Notes: generated by a model from the letters alone, not told the origin. DNA of 64,000 bases from Undibacterium_A arcticum (GCF_042660705.1 NZ_JBHSUQ010000002.1); one strand, 5' to 3'; counted from the first letter of the stretch, positions 18,927 to 27,904 are shown. Numbers and translations are program-made.

Positions 18927-19931
18927 TTAGAATGACACCGGATAGACAGGCGACTTGCCTTCCAAAATGTCGTGGACCACCTGCGGCGATCCATTTTCCC
19001 AAACGAGCAGCATGGAGCGTTTCGGCGAGAAGCCCTGGTGCCGGCAATCCGCCGGCATGGCAGCCATGTCGCCGGCCTTCATGACCACACGGGCGCGTGG
19101 TTCGGCGGTCATCTTGTCGCCGCAATCCCAAGTGATCTCATCGCACATCTGGAAGAACCATTCAACGCGATCGTTGCCATGAATGATAGGCAAGATGTAC
19201 TCTTCGGTGGTCGGGCACATGTAGCTATGCTTGACGACCGAAGTAAATGAAGGATTCCAGACCACGTCGGAACGCGAAAGATACGCAAACAGGTTGAACG
19301 CGTGCACTTGATTTTCGAAGCCAGGCTCTGGATGCAGCTCTGGAGCATCTTGCGGCACGTCGGCAAAGGCACGATTAATTGGATAGCCCGTATTATCCGT
19401 GCGCATCCCGAGGTCGTCTTTTAAACCTACGCAACGTTCCGCCAATTGCCGCACACGTCGTACAGCGGCATTATTATTGCCATTCTTCCGACCATATGGC
19501 ATGCCGGTTTCCTGGGGGGCGGCATACGGATCAAAACAGGCATTCGTCCAGTCTTCCAACATGTCGACGAAAGTCACACGAACCTGTTCCGTTGGAAAGT
19601 TCTGGAGCAGATCCACGTTCGCTTTTTTGTAATTCGCATTGTAAGTTCCCGCGAATACATCGACCGTCTTGTAGTGATTCGTGGTGCCAAAGACGTTGTC
19701 GAAATTAACCCACCCATAAAAAAATCCCCAGCCCACATCGCGCATTAGCGCACGCAGAAAATTTCCAACATCCAAGGTATGGGAGGCAGGCTTACCGTCC
19801 AGGGTGATCCATTTTATGTGCGCAAAGTATTCATCGCGTTCGAAGGTAAAGTCTCCCAATGTAAAGGCTTTATAGCCATATACCGGGTGCACGTCAGATG
19901 CCACTGTATTGAATTTAATCGGCGCATTCAT
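18927..19931 (-). CDS. hapD: Hydroquinone 1,2-dioxygenase, large subunit
   Basis: 334 residues resembling the beta subunit of Fe(II)-dependent hydroquinone dioxygenase (HapD and PnpC2 types). Distinctive stretches: FERDEYFAHIKW, DWTNACFDPYAAPQETGMPYG, VVKHSYMCPTTEEYILPIIHG and the cupin-like tail DCRHQGFSPKRSMLLVWENG. Together with the small subunit it cleaves hydroquinone to 4-hydroxymuconic semialdehyde. 28 bases follow hapC. The frame is intact. Confidence 0.93.
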   Translation of the reverse strand: MNAPIKFNTVASDVHPVYGYKAFTLGDFTFERDEYFAHIKWITLDGKPASHTLDVGNFLRALMRDVGWGFFYGWVNFDNVFGTTNHYKTVDVFAGTYNANYKKANVDLLQNFPTEQVRVTFVDMLEDWTNACFDPYAAPQETGMPYGRKNGNNNAAVRRVRQLAERCVGLKDDLGMRTDNTGYPINRAFADVPQDAPELHPEPGFENQVHAFNLFAYLSRSDVVWNPSFTSVVKHSYMCPTTEEYILPIIHGNDRVEWFFQMCDEITWDCGDKMTAEPRARVVMKAGDMAAMPADCRHQGFSPKRSMLLVWENGSPQVVHDILEGKSPVYPVSF

Positions 19932-19959
19932 CTCAAATTTCCTCAGGGATTAGTCAAAA

Positions 19960-20463
19960 TCAAGCGGCCTGGCAGATATCGGCCCACTTCTCAACCGACA
20001 AGTCGCCCTTACATGTTTGCAGGACAATGACAGCAGGCTTTGCAGCACGGAATTGATACGCCACATTGGCCGGCAATAGCGCCTGGTGGCCACGTTTAAT
20101 TTTCATCCATCCCATCGGCTGACCTGAAGGCTCGCCACCAACCGGCACCGCCCCGTTTTTTTCCTTGTCCTGTACCTGCTGAGTCGGATCGAGCTTGACT
20201 AAATAGATATCGACTTCCTTATCCATACACAAAGCGAACTCATCATGTGCGCAGGTATACCAAGGCGAAACCCCTTCAGCACGGATCGTTTCAAGCACAT
20301 AGATTTGGTTGATACCGAAAACAATTTTTTCGTACGGTTTGGATTTCCCCGCGATCTCGAAGCAATTCGAAAATGCGTAATTCTTGGCGCTGTCATTGAT
20401 GACTTGCACGCCACCCTTTTCGTAGTTCTCCAGTGCGCCAAACTTAGTTGTGTACTGCGTCAT
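19960..20463 (-). CDS. hapC: Hydroquinone 1,2-dioxygenase, small subunit
   Basis: A 167-residue cupin-fold protein matching the alpha subunit of hydroquinone dioxygenase: SNCFEIAGKSKPYEKIVFG, SPWYTCAHDEFALCMDKEVD and a C-terminal VIVLQTCKGDLSVEKWADIC. It precedes hapD, as in known clusters. The gap upstream (20464-20653) contains an inverted repeat and is the likely promoter of hapCDEF. Confidence 0.92.
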   Translation of the reverse strand: MTQYTTKFGALENYEKGGVQVINDSAKNYAFSNCFEIAGKSKPYEKIVFGINQIYVLETIRAEGVSPWYTCAHDEFALCMDKEVDIYLVKLDPTQQVQDKEKNGAVPVGGEPSGQPMGWMKIKRGHQALLPANVAYQFRAAKPAVIVLQTCKGDLSVEKWADICQAA

Positions 20464-20494
20464 GATGCCTCCATTATTTCTTCTAAGAGCCTAT

Positions 20495-20539
20495 AGTGTC
20501 CCGAGTTCGAAATTCGTCGAACCTCTAACTCAGGACACT
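20495..20539. promoter_or_regulatory. Inverted repeat upstream of hapC
   Basis: Arms AGTGTCCcGAGTT (20495-20507) and AACTCaGGACACT (20527-20539) pair at 12 of 13 positions around a 19-base loop that itself contains TTCG/CGAA. It sits 32 bases before hapC and after the LysR stop. It may be an operator, an attenuator/terminator for the regulator transcript, or the ends of a tiny mobile remnant. Confidence 0.5.
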
Positions 20540-20653
20540 CGGTATCCTTACTGGATAGCTTGCAGTCTAGGCAAAATAAGGGCGGCTGGGTAGCATGAGA
20601 AACGCAATCAGATTGTTTGCGATTTCAGAACAGTCGTAAGGATGAGAGGCGCT

Positions 20654-21596
20654 TCACTCCACAAGAGAGCGAGGCATTAGGCCTTGTTCTATCAAAGCCA
20701 AATCCCATGGCTGTTCGCTGGAAAATTTAGCCAGCAGACTTTCAATAAACAACTTGAGTTTGGCCCCGCCGCGATGCGTGCGAGGATAGACGACCGAGAG
20801 CCAGAACGAAGATAGCTGCCAATCGGGAAGAATAAGTTTGAGACTGCCGCTCAGTATCGGAGCTGCGGCTACCAGAGTCGGTATGCACACGATGCCGGCG
20901 TGCTCACAGGCGTATTCTTCCAGCAAATGAACGCTGTTGCTTAACAACACGGGTTTCAGATCGAGAACCACTTTCATTTGCGCCGTGAAACACCCATCGG
21001 TCGCGCGTTGGGTAGCCGGAATATAACCCGAGGCGATGCTCATAAAGATCGCGCGGATGCTGCGGAGTGCCATGGTGTTTCAGGTAGTCGGGTGATGCAC
21101 AAAATATGCGGCGCACCGGGAACAACTGGCGCCCGATCAGCTCCTCGGATGAGGGGTTGAAAATCTGCAGCGCACAATCCACTCCTGCCTTGATAGGGTC
21201 GACCACGGCGTCGTTCACAAACAGTTCAAGAACAATATCCGGATATTTTTCCTGAAACTCACGCAGGTGTGCAGCCATATGACCTAGAACAAAACCCGGT
21301 AGCGCATGTACCTTCAAGCGGCCAACAAGAGACCCCTTCAGTTCGCGCATCTGATCGACCAGTTCGTCAGTCCTGTTGACCAGGTCGACGCAATCGCGCA
21401 GGTAGGCTTGTCCTACTTCGGAGAGTTGCACATTACGGGTACTGCGGTGAAACAGGGGCGCGCCGACATATTCTTCCAACTGCTGGATGCGCGTGGTGAT
21501 TACAGACTTTGATATCCGCATCTGGCGCGCCGCTTCCGCAAAGCTTTGCGTCTCTGCAACGGTAACGAAAGCCTCTATTGAAAGAAATCTGTCCAT
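20654..21596 (-). CDS. LysR-type regulator of the hydroquinone cluster, frameshifted
   Basis: A LysR regulator of about 313 residues. The N-terminal winged helix is MDRFLSIEAFVTVAETQSFA with helix SKSVITTRIQQLEEYVG. The effector-binding domain reads cleanly to DRWVFHGANE near 20970, then continues in the next frame as AQMKVVLDLKPVLLSNSVHL and ends GLMPRSLVE. It lies between the hydroxyquinol dioxygenase gene and hapC on the same strand, so it probably responds to a pathway intermediate. The indel would truncate the effector domain if real. Confidence 0.82.
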
Positions 21597-21610
21597 AGAT
21601 AAATAATAGT

Positions 21611-22471
21611 CTAGACAGGATTCAGTACGAAATCAAAATCCAGCGTGAAGAACGGCACATCGAGGCAGGTGCCATCCGGAGCAGTACCAGCTTTGTGCCG
21701 TACCCAATCGCCGATCAGGGAAGAGCGCACTCCAAAGACGGCATCGGAATCAAGATACTTGTCACCGTTGCGGAATACATGGGTAATCAGTGTCTGATAG
21801 TTCTCCGCCTTGATCAGGAAGTGCAAATGCGCAGGTCGCCACGGATGCCGCCCGAGCGCTTCGAGCATGCGCCCTACCGTGCCATCGTGTGGAATCGGAT
21901 ACGCTTCTGCACCAATGGTGCGAAAATAATATTCACCTTGTGGGCCGCTGTGGAAAGTTCCCCTGCCACGATGACTATCCTGATCCGCATATTGCACGTC
22001 GTACAAGCCGTCTGCATCCGCCTGCCAGACTTCCATCGAAGCGTTCGGAACCGATTTTCCGTCGATATCGCGCACGACGCCGCGTACGAAACACGGATCA
22101 CCCTTGGCGCCATTGGCGATATCGTCACCAAGCGCATATTGCGGCGATCCTTCTACATGGAAAGGGCCGAATACGGTAGATTCGGTGCAACCTTCCGGTT
22201 TCCGGTTGTTAAGGGCTGTCACCAGCATCGACAGCCCTAGCGTGTCAGACAGCAGGATGAATTCCTGGCGCTTATCCGAACACATGTGTCCGGTATCGGT
22301 AAGGAACTGGATGCCGGCAAACCACTCTGCTTCGGTCAGTTTTACTTCGCGCGCAAAGGAATGCAGGTGCTGAACCAGGGAGCTCATGATTTCTCGCAGC
22401 CTCACATCCGGCATTGCGGCATGGCGCGCCAGGACCGCTTGGGTGATGTTGTCTTCGTTTAGATTGCGCAT
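21611..22471 (-). CDS. hapG: Intradiol dioxygenase, hydroxyquinol 1,2-dioxygenase type
   Basis: About 286 residues from the ATG at 22471 (MRNLNEDNITQAV), preceded by GGAGAGG. An N-terminal dimerisation domain is followed by the intradiol Fe(III) core: ligand Tyr in DGLYDVQYADQ and in GEYYFRT, and the His pair in HPWRPAHLHF. It cleaves hydroxyquinol (or catechol) to maleylacetate (or muconate). It is the first gene of the island and handles any 1,2,4-trihydroxybenzene formed from hydroquinone. HapG in P. fluorescens ACB is the same family. Confidence 0.88.
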   Translation of the reverse strand: MRNLNEDNITQAVLARHAAMPDVRLREIMSSLVQHLHSFAREVKLTEAEWFAGIQFLTDTGHMCSDKRQEFILLSDTLGLSMLVTALNNRKPEGCTESTVFGPFHVEGSPQYALGDDIANGAKGDPCFVRGVVRDIDGKSVPNASMEVWQADADGLYDVQYADQDSHRGRGTFHSGPQGEYYFRTIGAEAYPIPHDGTVGRMLEALGRHPWRPAHLHFLIKAENYQTLITHVFRNGDKYLDSDAVFGVRSSLIGDWVRHKAGTAPDGTCLDVPFFTLDFDFVLNPV

Positions 22472-22604
22472 TGTCTCTTGCTCCTCTCCAGGCGTTATTT
22501 TTTTAACTCGGATCTCATATGGGCTGCCAAATAATGAAAAAGATCGCAATGAAGTATGCGCCGTCAAAAATCAGACGGAAAACGGAAAATTTACCACTGT
22601 ATGA

Positions 22605-22617
22605 TCGAAATTTTCGA
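22605..22617. promoter_or_regulatory. Palindrome TCGAAA-T-TTTCGA, candidate LysR operator
   Basis: A perfect 13-base palindrome 134 bases upstream of hapG and immediately before the LysR remnant. Near-identical palindromes occur at 38180-38192 and 50634-50646, each next to a LysR/pirin/DoxX-type gene set. Confidence 0.55.
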
Positions 22618-22705
22618 AGATCAGGCTTGGAAGCCCTGCAGATCATTGACGCCATCGACCTTCGCGGCTCGTTTTCGGCGGCCGGTAAAGAATTGCACCG
22701 GGCGT
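22618..22705 (+). pseudogene. 5' fragment of a LysR gene, paralogue of 50647-51564
   Basis: The first 28 or so codons of a LysR helix-turn-helix (LEALQIIDAIDLRGSFSAAG, then KELHR) plus the upstream sequence AACGGAAAATTTACCACT match the region around 50610-50735 closely. The gene is cut off where an IS-end-like sequence (GTTGGTGCACGGAT) begins, and its own start codon is degraded. It was probably the divergent regulator of the hap side before IS activity removed it. Confidence 0.7.
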
Positions 22706-22717
22706 TGGTGCACGGAT
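22702..22717. repeat. IS-end-like sequence truncating the LysR fragment
   Basis: GCGTTGGTGCACGGAT differs at one base from the matching part of the 17-base sequence at 22764-22780 and 27050-27066. It sits exactly where LysR homology stops. Interpreted as a residual insertion-sequence end. Confidence 0.45.
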
Positions 22718-22763
22718 AGTTCGTTGAGTAATGTGTGACTAGAATGCGGCTATCCCATCACAT

Positions 22764-23170
22764 GACGTTGTTGCACGGATATCCAGAAGACGAGTTGAGG
22801 CGTCAGCCACTGGCCGTTATGTCGCTTTGCGCTCACTTCGGACGGATGTCGGGCGTGCGGCCGCCAGCATGCGGTGGAGCACGGCGACCCCGATGGCCAT
22901 TTCAGTAAGTTGCGCTGCTAGGCAACGCGAGCGCAGACAAGGCTCGGTGATTGCCTTGACACGCCCCATCGCGGTTTCCGCGAGTGCCCGGCGGCCGTAG
23001 CCGGTGTCTCCTGTATGCCGCTGGCCATGTCGCAAACTCTGGTCGAGAAGATTCCGCAGGCACGCCTGGCGGTGCTGAAACACGCCTCGCATCTGAGTGC
23101 AATGGAACGGCCGCAATCGTTTGCCCAGGCGGTCACGCAGTTCATACTGGCGTTGAGACGCCGATAGCCG
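22764..23170 (-). mobile_element. IS5-family (IS903-like) remnant, 3' end of transposase
   Basis: The minus strand encodes the C-terminal part of an IS903-group transposase: YGRRALAETAMGRVKAITEP, AAQLTEMAIGVAVLHRM and AAARPTSVRSERKAT, with the stop at 22817. The terminal GACGTTGTTGCACGGAT (22764-22780) is the likely outer end. The 5' part of the element is missing: homology stops about where pcaR ends (23175), so the element was truncated by a deletion or later rearrangement. Confidence 0.7.
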
Positions 23171-23174
23171 AACC

Positions 23175-24002
23175 TCACTGTTGCGCGCGTACCAGCACAT
23201 TGATTTTCTCCGCTGCGGCCAGCAACTTGGGTAGGCAGTTTTCCAGCATGCTGGCGGGGCTCGGATTGTTGACTTGACCGCTGATGTTGATTGCCGCCAC
23301 GACCTTGCCGTTACGATCGACAATCGGTGCGGCCAGCGATACCAGGCCCAGTTCCAGTTCCTCGCTCACCAGGCACCAGCCCTGGATCCGTACCTGTTCG
23401 ATCGCTTCTTGCAAGCGCTCCGAATCGACGATCGTGTGCGGTGTCAGCGGCGCCAACGACATGCCGGCCAGGCGCTCCCTGAGCGTCGCCGGTGGCAAGC
23501 CGGCCAGCAATACTCTCCCCATCGACGTGCAATAAGCTGGCAGGCGACTGCCAACGCCGAGGTTGATCGACATAATCTTGCGGGCCGGCACCCGCAATAC
23601 GTAGACGATCTCCTCGCCATCCAGCACCGCGGCGGAACAGGATTGCCGCAAGCTCTCCACCAGATCTTCCATCACCGGCTGCGCCTGGGTCCATATCGGC
23701 AGCGATGACAGGTAGGCGAAACCCAGCTCCAGCACTTTGGGTGTCAAACGAAACAGGCGCCCTTCTGCCGCGACATACCCGAGGTGCAACAAGGTCAGCA
23801 AGATGCGGCGCGCGCCGGCGCGGGTCAGCTCGGCCCGTTCGGCGACTTCAGACAGCGTTTGGGCAGGGGCGTCGGCGCCGAAACTGCGCAGCACAGCGAG
23901 CCCGCGGGCGAAAGACTGCACATAGCTGTCGCCCGGCTTGGGGCCGGACGCCGCAGCCACCTCGCCTTCAGCCATATCTGATAACGGAACACGATTCGAC
24001 AT
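23175..24002 (-). CDS. pcaR: IclR family regulator of beta-ketoadipate genes (PcaR-like)
   Basis: About 275 residues from the ATG at 24002. The N-terminal winged helix (YVQSFARGLAVLRSF, LTRAGARRILLTLLHLGYV) is followed by an IclR effector domain containing SRLPAYCTSMGRVLLAGLPP, a stretch strongly conserved in PcaR/PobR-type regulators. It is divergent from pcaIJF, whose promoter lies in 24003-24176; PcaR activates pca genes in response to beta-ketoadipate. The 3' end abuts IS debris but the C-terminus looks complete. Confidence 0.88.
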   Translation of the reverse strand: MSNRVPLSDMAEGEVAAASGPKPGDSYVQSFARGLAVLRSFGADAPAQTLSEVAERAELTRAGARRILLTLLHLGYVAAEGRLFRLTPKVLELGFAYLSSLPIWTQAQPVMEDLVESLRQSCSAAVLDGEEIVYVLRVPARKIMSINLGVGSRLPAYCTSMGRVLLAGLPPATLRERLAGMSLAPLTPHTIVDSERLQEAIEQVRIQGWCLVSEELELGLVSLAAPIVDRNGKVVAAINISGQVNNPSPASMLENCLPKLLAAAEKINVLVRAQQ

Positions 24003-24176
24003 TGATAGCACTCTCCAGTTGCTGATACACACCAACGACATACCACCAAAACATGAGAACAACGGCATTGACAACACCTTGTCCGCTGACTATTCTTACC
24101 AAATAAGTTCTAAATACGAATATTTGTTCATTATAAGAACTTTACTAGTCACTTTCAACCAATTGTTCGTATCAAC

Positions 24177-24875
24177 ATGATTAACAAAATTGCCCCCTCT
24201 GTAACACAAGCACTGGCAAATATTCACGATGGCGCGACCGTCATGATCGGTGGCTTTGGCGGCGCTGGGCAGCCAGCCGAATTGATCGACGGCCTGATTG
24301 CACAAGGCGCGAAAGACCTGGTCATCGTCAACAACAATGCCGGCAATGGCGATACCGGCCTGGCAGCACTGCTCAAGGCTGGGCAGGTACGCAAAATCAT
24401 TTGCTCTTTCCCGCGTCAGGCCGACTCGTATGTTTTCGATGCTTTATATCGCGCCGGCAAACTGGAACTGGAACTGGTCCCGCAAGGTAATCTGGCCGAA
24501 AGAATCCGTGCCGCCGGGGCTGGCATCGGCGCCTTCTTCACGCCGACAGGTTTTGGGACCCAACTCGCCGATGGCAAGGAAACACGGGAAATCAATGGCC
24601 GCATGTATGTGCTGGAATTCCCGATCCATGCCGATTTTGCACTGATCAAGGCCGAGTGCGGTGATCGCTGGGGCAATCTGACCTATCGCAAGACTGCGCG
24701 CAATTTCGGCCCGATCATGGCCAGTGCAGCCAAGGTCACGATTGCATCGGTGCACGATATCGTGGAATTGGGCAGCCTCGATCCGGAGGCCATCGTCACG
24801 CCCGGCCTCTATGTGCAGCACGTCGTGCAAGTGCCGCGCACCGCAACCGGCCCAGCCGGCTTCAAGACAGCGTAA
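24177..24875 (+). CDS. pcaI: 3-Oxoadipate CoA-transferase subunit A
   Basis: A 232-residue alpha subunit: VMIGGFGGAGQPAELIDGLI near the N-terminus and the NNNAGNGDTGLAALL, FTPTGFGTQLADGKETR and AECGDRWGNLTYRKTARNFG motifs of class I CoA-transferases. With PcaJ it transfers CoA from succinyl-CoA to beta-ketoadipate. It opens the pcaIJF operon. Confidence 0.95.
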   Translation: MINKIAPSVTQALANIHDGATVMIGGFGGAGQPAELIDGLIAQGAKDLVIVNNNAGNGDTGLAALLKAGQVRKIICSFPRQADSYVFDALYRAGKLELELVPQGNLAERIRAAGAGIGAFFTPTGFGTQLADGKETREINGRMYVLEFPIHADFALIKAECGDRWGNLTYRKTARNFGPIMASAAKVTIASVHDIVELGSLDPEAIVTPGLYVQHVVQVPRTATGPAGFKTA

Positions 24876-24930
24876 GACAAAGACAGCGCGAAAATCGGCG
24901 AACGAACCTGTTAGAAAATCACAGAACACA

Positions 24931-25587
24931 ATGAGCGAGAACAAGATGAACAAGTGGACCAGAGATCAAATGGCGGTGCGTGTAGCAAAGGATATTCCTG
25001 ACGGCGCTGTCGTCAACCTCGGAATCGGTTTGCCAACCATGGTTGCCAATCACTTGCCGCGCGATCGCGAAGTGATTTTGCATAGCGAAAATGGCGTGAT
25101 CGGCATGGGACCAGCACCGGCCAAAGGCGAAGAAGACTACGACCTGATCAATGCAGGAAAACAGCCCGTCACGCTATTGCCGGGCGGCTGTTACTTCCAT
25201 CACGCCGACAGTTTTGCGATGATGCGCGGCGGCCATCTGGATGTATGCGTACTCGGTGCGTTTCAGGTGTCTGCCGGCGGTGATCTGGCCAACTGGCACA
25301 CCGGCGCGCCGGATGCGATCCCGGCCGTCGGCGGCGCGATGGATCTCGCCATCGGCGCCAAGAAAACCTACGTGATGATGGAACACCTGACCAAATCGGG
25401 TGAAAGCAAACTGGTGCAGGCATGCACTTATCCGCTGACCGGCATCGGCTGCGTCAGCCGGATTTATACCGATCTGGCGGTGATTGACCTGGATCCCGCA
25501 GGTGCCAAGGTGATAGAAATCGTTGAAGGACTGACTTTTAATGAATTGCAAAAATTGACAGCGGTAACGCTGATCAACGCTTGCTGA
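24931..25587 (+). CDS. pcaJ: 3-Oxoadipate CoA-transferase subunit B
   Basis: 218 residues from the ATG at 24931 (an ATG at 24946 is an alternative). The beta subunit carries the catalytic Glu in HSENGVIGMGPAP, plus VVNLGIGLPTMVANHLP and GGHLDVCVLGAFQVS. 55 bases downstream of pcaI. Confidence 0.94.
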   Translation: MSENKMNKWTRDQMAVRVAKDIPDGAVVNLGIGLPTMVANHLPRDREVILHSENGVIGMGPAPAKGEEDYDLINAGKQPVTLLPGGCYFHHADSFAMMRGGHLDVCVLGAFQVSAGGDLANWHTGAPDAIPAVGGAMDLAIGAKKTYVMMEHLTKSGESKLVQACTYPLTGIGCVSRIYTDLAVIDLDPAGAKVIEIVEGLTFNELQKLTAVTLINAC

Positions 25588-25666
25588 TCAGTTCCTTTCC
25601 GCAGCAGGCAGCAGGCAATAGACAACCGCTCAACCATAACCCCTTATTTAGGTTCAGGAGATTTCA

Positions 25667-26881
25667 ATGTCCCACGCTTTCATTTGCGACGCCCAGCGCA
25701 CGCCATTCGGCCGCTACGGCGGTGCCTTGTCCAGCATACGTGCCGATGACCTGGGGGCGATTCCTATTCGTGCACTAATGGCGCGCAATCCGCAAGTTGA
25801 CTGGCAAGCCGTGGTCGATGTGATCTATGGTTGCGCCAACCAGGCCGGCGAAGACAATCGCAATGTCGCGCGCATGTCGGCACTATTGGCCGGCTTGCCG
25901 GTAAGTGTCCCGGGCGGCACCGTTAACCGCCTTTGTGGATCAGGGCTGGATGCGATCGGTACCGCAGCCCGCGCCATCAAGAGCGGCGAGGCTGGACTGA
26001 TGATTGCCGGCGGCGTTGAAAGCATGAGCCGTGCGCCATTCGTGATGGGCAAAGCGGAAAGCGCATTTTCACGCGCTGCCAAGATCGAAGACACCACCAT
26101 CGGCTGGCGCTTCGTCAATGCCTTGATGAAAGCGCAATACGGTGTCGATTCCATGCCCGAAACGGCCGAAAATGTTGCCGCCGATTATGGCATCAGTCGC
26201 GCTGACCAGGACAAGATGGCGCTGGCCAGCCAAATGAAAACCGTTGCTGCGCAAGAAGCCGGGTTCTTCGATAGCGAGATCACGCCGGTGACGATTGCGC
26301 CGAAAAAAGGCGATCCTAAAGGTGATCCAATCGTCGTCAGCAAAGACGAGCACCCGCGCGCCACCTCGCTGGAAGCCTTGGCAAAACTCAAACCCGTCGT
26401 CAAGGCCGAAGGCACGGTCACCGCCGGCAATGCCTCCGGCGTCAATGACGGCGCCTGCGCATTGCTATTGGCGGACGAAGCCTCCGCGGCAAAATACAGC
26501 CTGGTGCCGAAGGCACGTATCGTCGGCATGGCGACTGCCGGTGTTGCACCGCGCGTGATGGGCATAGGGCCGGCCCCGGCGACGCTGAAAGTGCTGGAGC
26601 TGACCGGCCTGACGCTCGACCAGTTCGATGTGATCGAACTCAATGAAGCTTTCGCCGCACAAGGCCTCGCCGTATTACGGCAATTGGGCTTGCAGGATGA
26701 CGATCCGCGCGTCAATCCGAACGGTGGCGCCATCGCACTCGGCCATCCATTGGGCGCATCCGGCGCACGCCTGGTCACTACTGCGGTCAACCAGTTGCAA
26801 CGGACTAAGGGACGCTATGCGTTATGCACGATGTGCATCGGTGTCGGGCAGGGAATTGCGCTGGTGCTTGAACGGGTTTAA
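25667..26881 (+). CDS. pcaF: Beta-ketoadipyl-CoA thiolase
   Basis: A 404-residue thiolase. Active-site Cys in NRLCGSGLDAIG (about residue 90), His in GGAIALGHPLGASGAR and the second Cys in CTMCIGVGQGIA. AGGAGA precedes the ATG. It cleaves beta-ketoadipyl-CoA to succinyl-CoA and acetyl-CoA, the final step linking the hydroquinone route to the TCA cycle. Confidence 0.95.
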   Translation: MSHAFICDAQRTPFGRYGGALSSIRADDLGAIPIRALMARNPQVDWQAVVDVIYGCANQAGEDNRNVARMSALLAGLPVSVPGGTVNRLCGSGLDAIGTAARAIKSGEAGLMIAGGVESMSRAPFVMGKAESAFSRAAKIEDTTIGWRFVNALMKAQYGVDSMPETAENVAADYGISRADQDKMALASQMKTVAAQEAGFFDSEITPVTIAPKKGDPKGDPIVVSKDEHPRATSLEALAKLKPVVKAEGTVTAGNASGVNDGACALLLADEASAAKYSLVPKARIVGMATAGVAPRVMGIGPAPATLKVLELTGLTLDQFDVIELNEAFAAQGLAVLRQLGLQDDDPRVNPNGGAIALGHPLGASGARLVTTAVNQLQRTKGRYALCTMCIGVGQGIALVLERV

Positions 26882-27049
26882 CAACAGGTGGTACGGACCC
26901 GGACTCTGAAGGGTGGGCAGTATTGTGTAATAAGCGGGGAGTCCCCCATGCTGCAGGGGCCCCGCATCCTGTTTGCGCGCAGTGCTGTGCGCAGCGTTGC
27001 GCTCGGCGCGCCATAAAGCCGCAATTGACAAAGATCGACTGTGCAGTAA

Positions 27050-27066
27050 GACGTTGTTGCACGGAT
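27050..27066. repeat. 17-base IS-end sequence, second copy
   Basis: GACGTTGTTGCACGGAT, identical to 22764-22780 and in the same orientation. It lies between pcaF and the truncated ABC ATPase gene, marking the right border of the IS-bounded pca block. Confidence 0.6.
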
Positions 27067-27107
27067 GGTGGTCTGACGTACAATGCGACGTTTCTCGGCA
27101 CCTTCGC

Positions 27108-27904
27108 CTATCCGCACACTGCCCAATAAACACAATGCTGATCACCTGTAACACATCCCGAAACGGAAAAAATGACGGTGACGACCCGGGCCGAATAGGA
27201 TGACGGGCCTGAGACATCGAGAACCACGTTGCCCTCATGCAGCATCACCGTGCGTGTGCCGTAATCGAGCGCTTGGCGCATGCTGTGCGTGACCATCATT
27301 GCGGTGAGCTTGCCCGCCTCAACGAGCTTGGCGGTGAGTTCCAGGACGAACGCCGCGGTCTTGGGTCGAGTGCTGCCGTATGTTCATCCAGCAGCAGTAT
27401 GCGCGACGGCTTGAGCGACGCCATCAGTAGGCTGATGGCTTGGCGCTGCCCGACCGAAAGCAAGCCCATACGGTCGGCCACGCGGTTCTCCAGGCCGAGG
27501 TTGAGGATGCGCAACTTGTCGCGAAACTCCTCGCGTAATGTTCGGGTCGAAGAAAAACCGAGGCCGCGGCGCTCGCCGCGCTTCCACGCCAGCGCCATGT
27601 TTTCTTCGATCGTCAGGCCTTCACAGGTGCCGGCCATCGGGTCCTGAAACACGCGCGCGACGAGGTCGGACCGTTGCCACGCCGATTTCTTGGTGACGTC
27701 AACGCCGTCGATGTGAATGCTGCCGCGATCGACCAGAAGATCGCCGCTGACCGCATTCAGAAAGGTCGACTTGCCGGCGCCATTAGAACCGATGACGATG
27801 ACGAATTGGCCCTTGGGAACCGTCAACGCGAGCCTACGCAACACCCTGTTCTCGATCGGCGTACCAGGGTTGAAAGTGATCTCGAGATTGTCAGCGCGCA
27901 ACAT
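27108..27904 (-). pseudogene. ABC transporter ATPase, frameshifted and 3'-truncated
   Basis: Start at 27904, overlapping the permease stop by one base. Walker A GSNGAGKS, signature LSVGQRQAISLLMAS and Walker B ILLLDEHTAALDP are intact. Near 27360 the frame shifts; the downstream part continues MVTHSMRQALDYGTRTVMLHEG. Near 27205 similarity to ABC proteins ends and unrelated codons run to 27108, next to the IS end at 27050. It belongs to the permease and binding-protein genes that follow; the whole set appears non-functional. Confidence 0.75.

Noticed and set aside
22764..27066. Composite transposon carrying pca genes
   Set aside because: Only one truncated transposase fragment and same-direction end sequences are present; two full IS copies or outer target duplications are not seen, so a functional composite transposon is not supported.
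26905..27240. Several short overlapping frames between pcaF and the ABC ATPase
   Set aside because: All are short, mutually overlapping and without start signals; the stretch is better explained as IS end plus junction.
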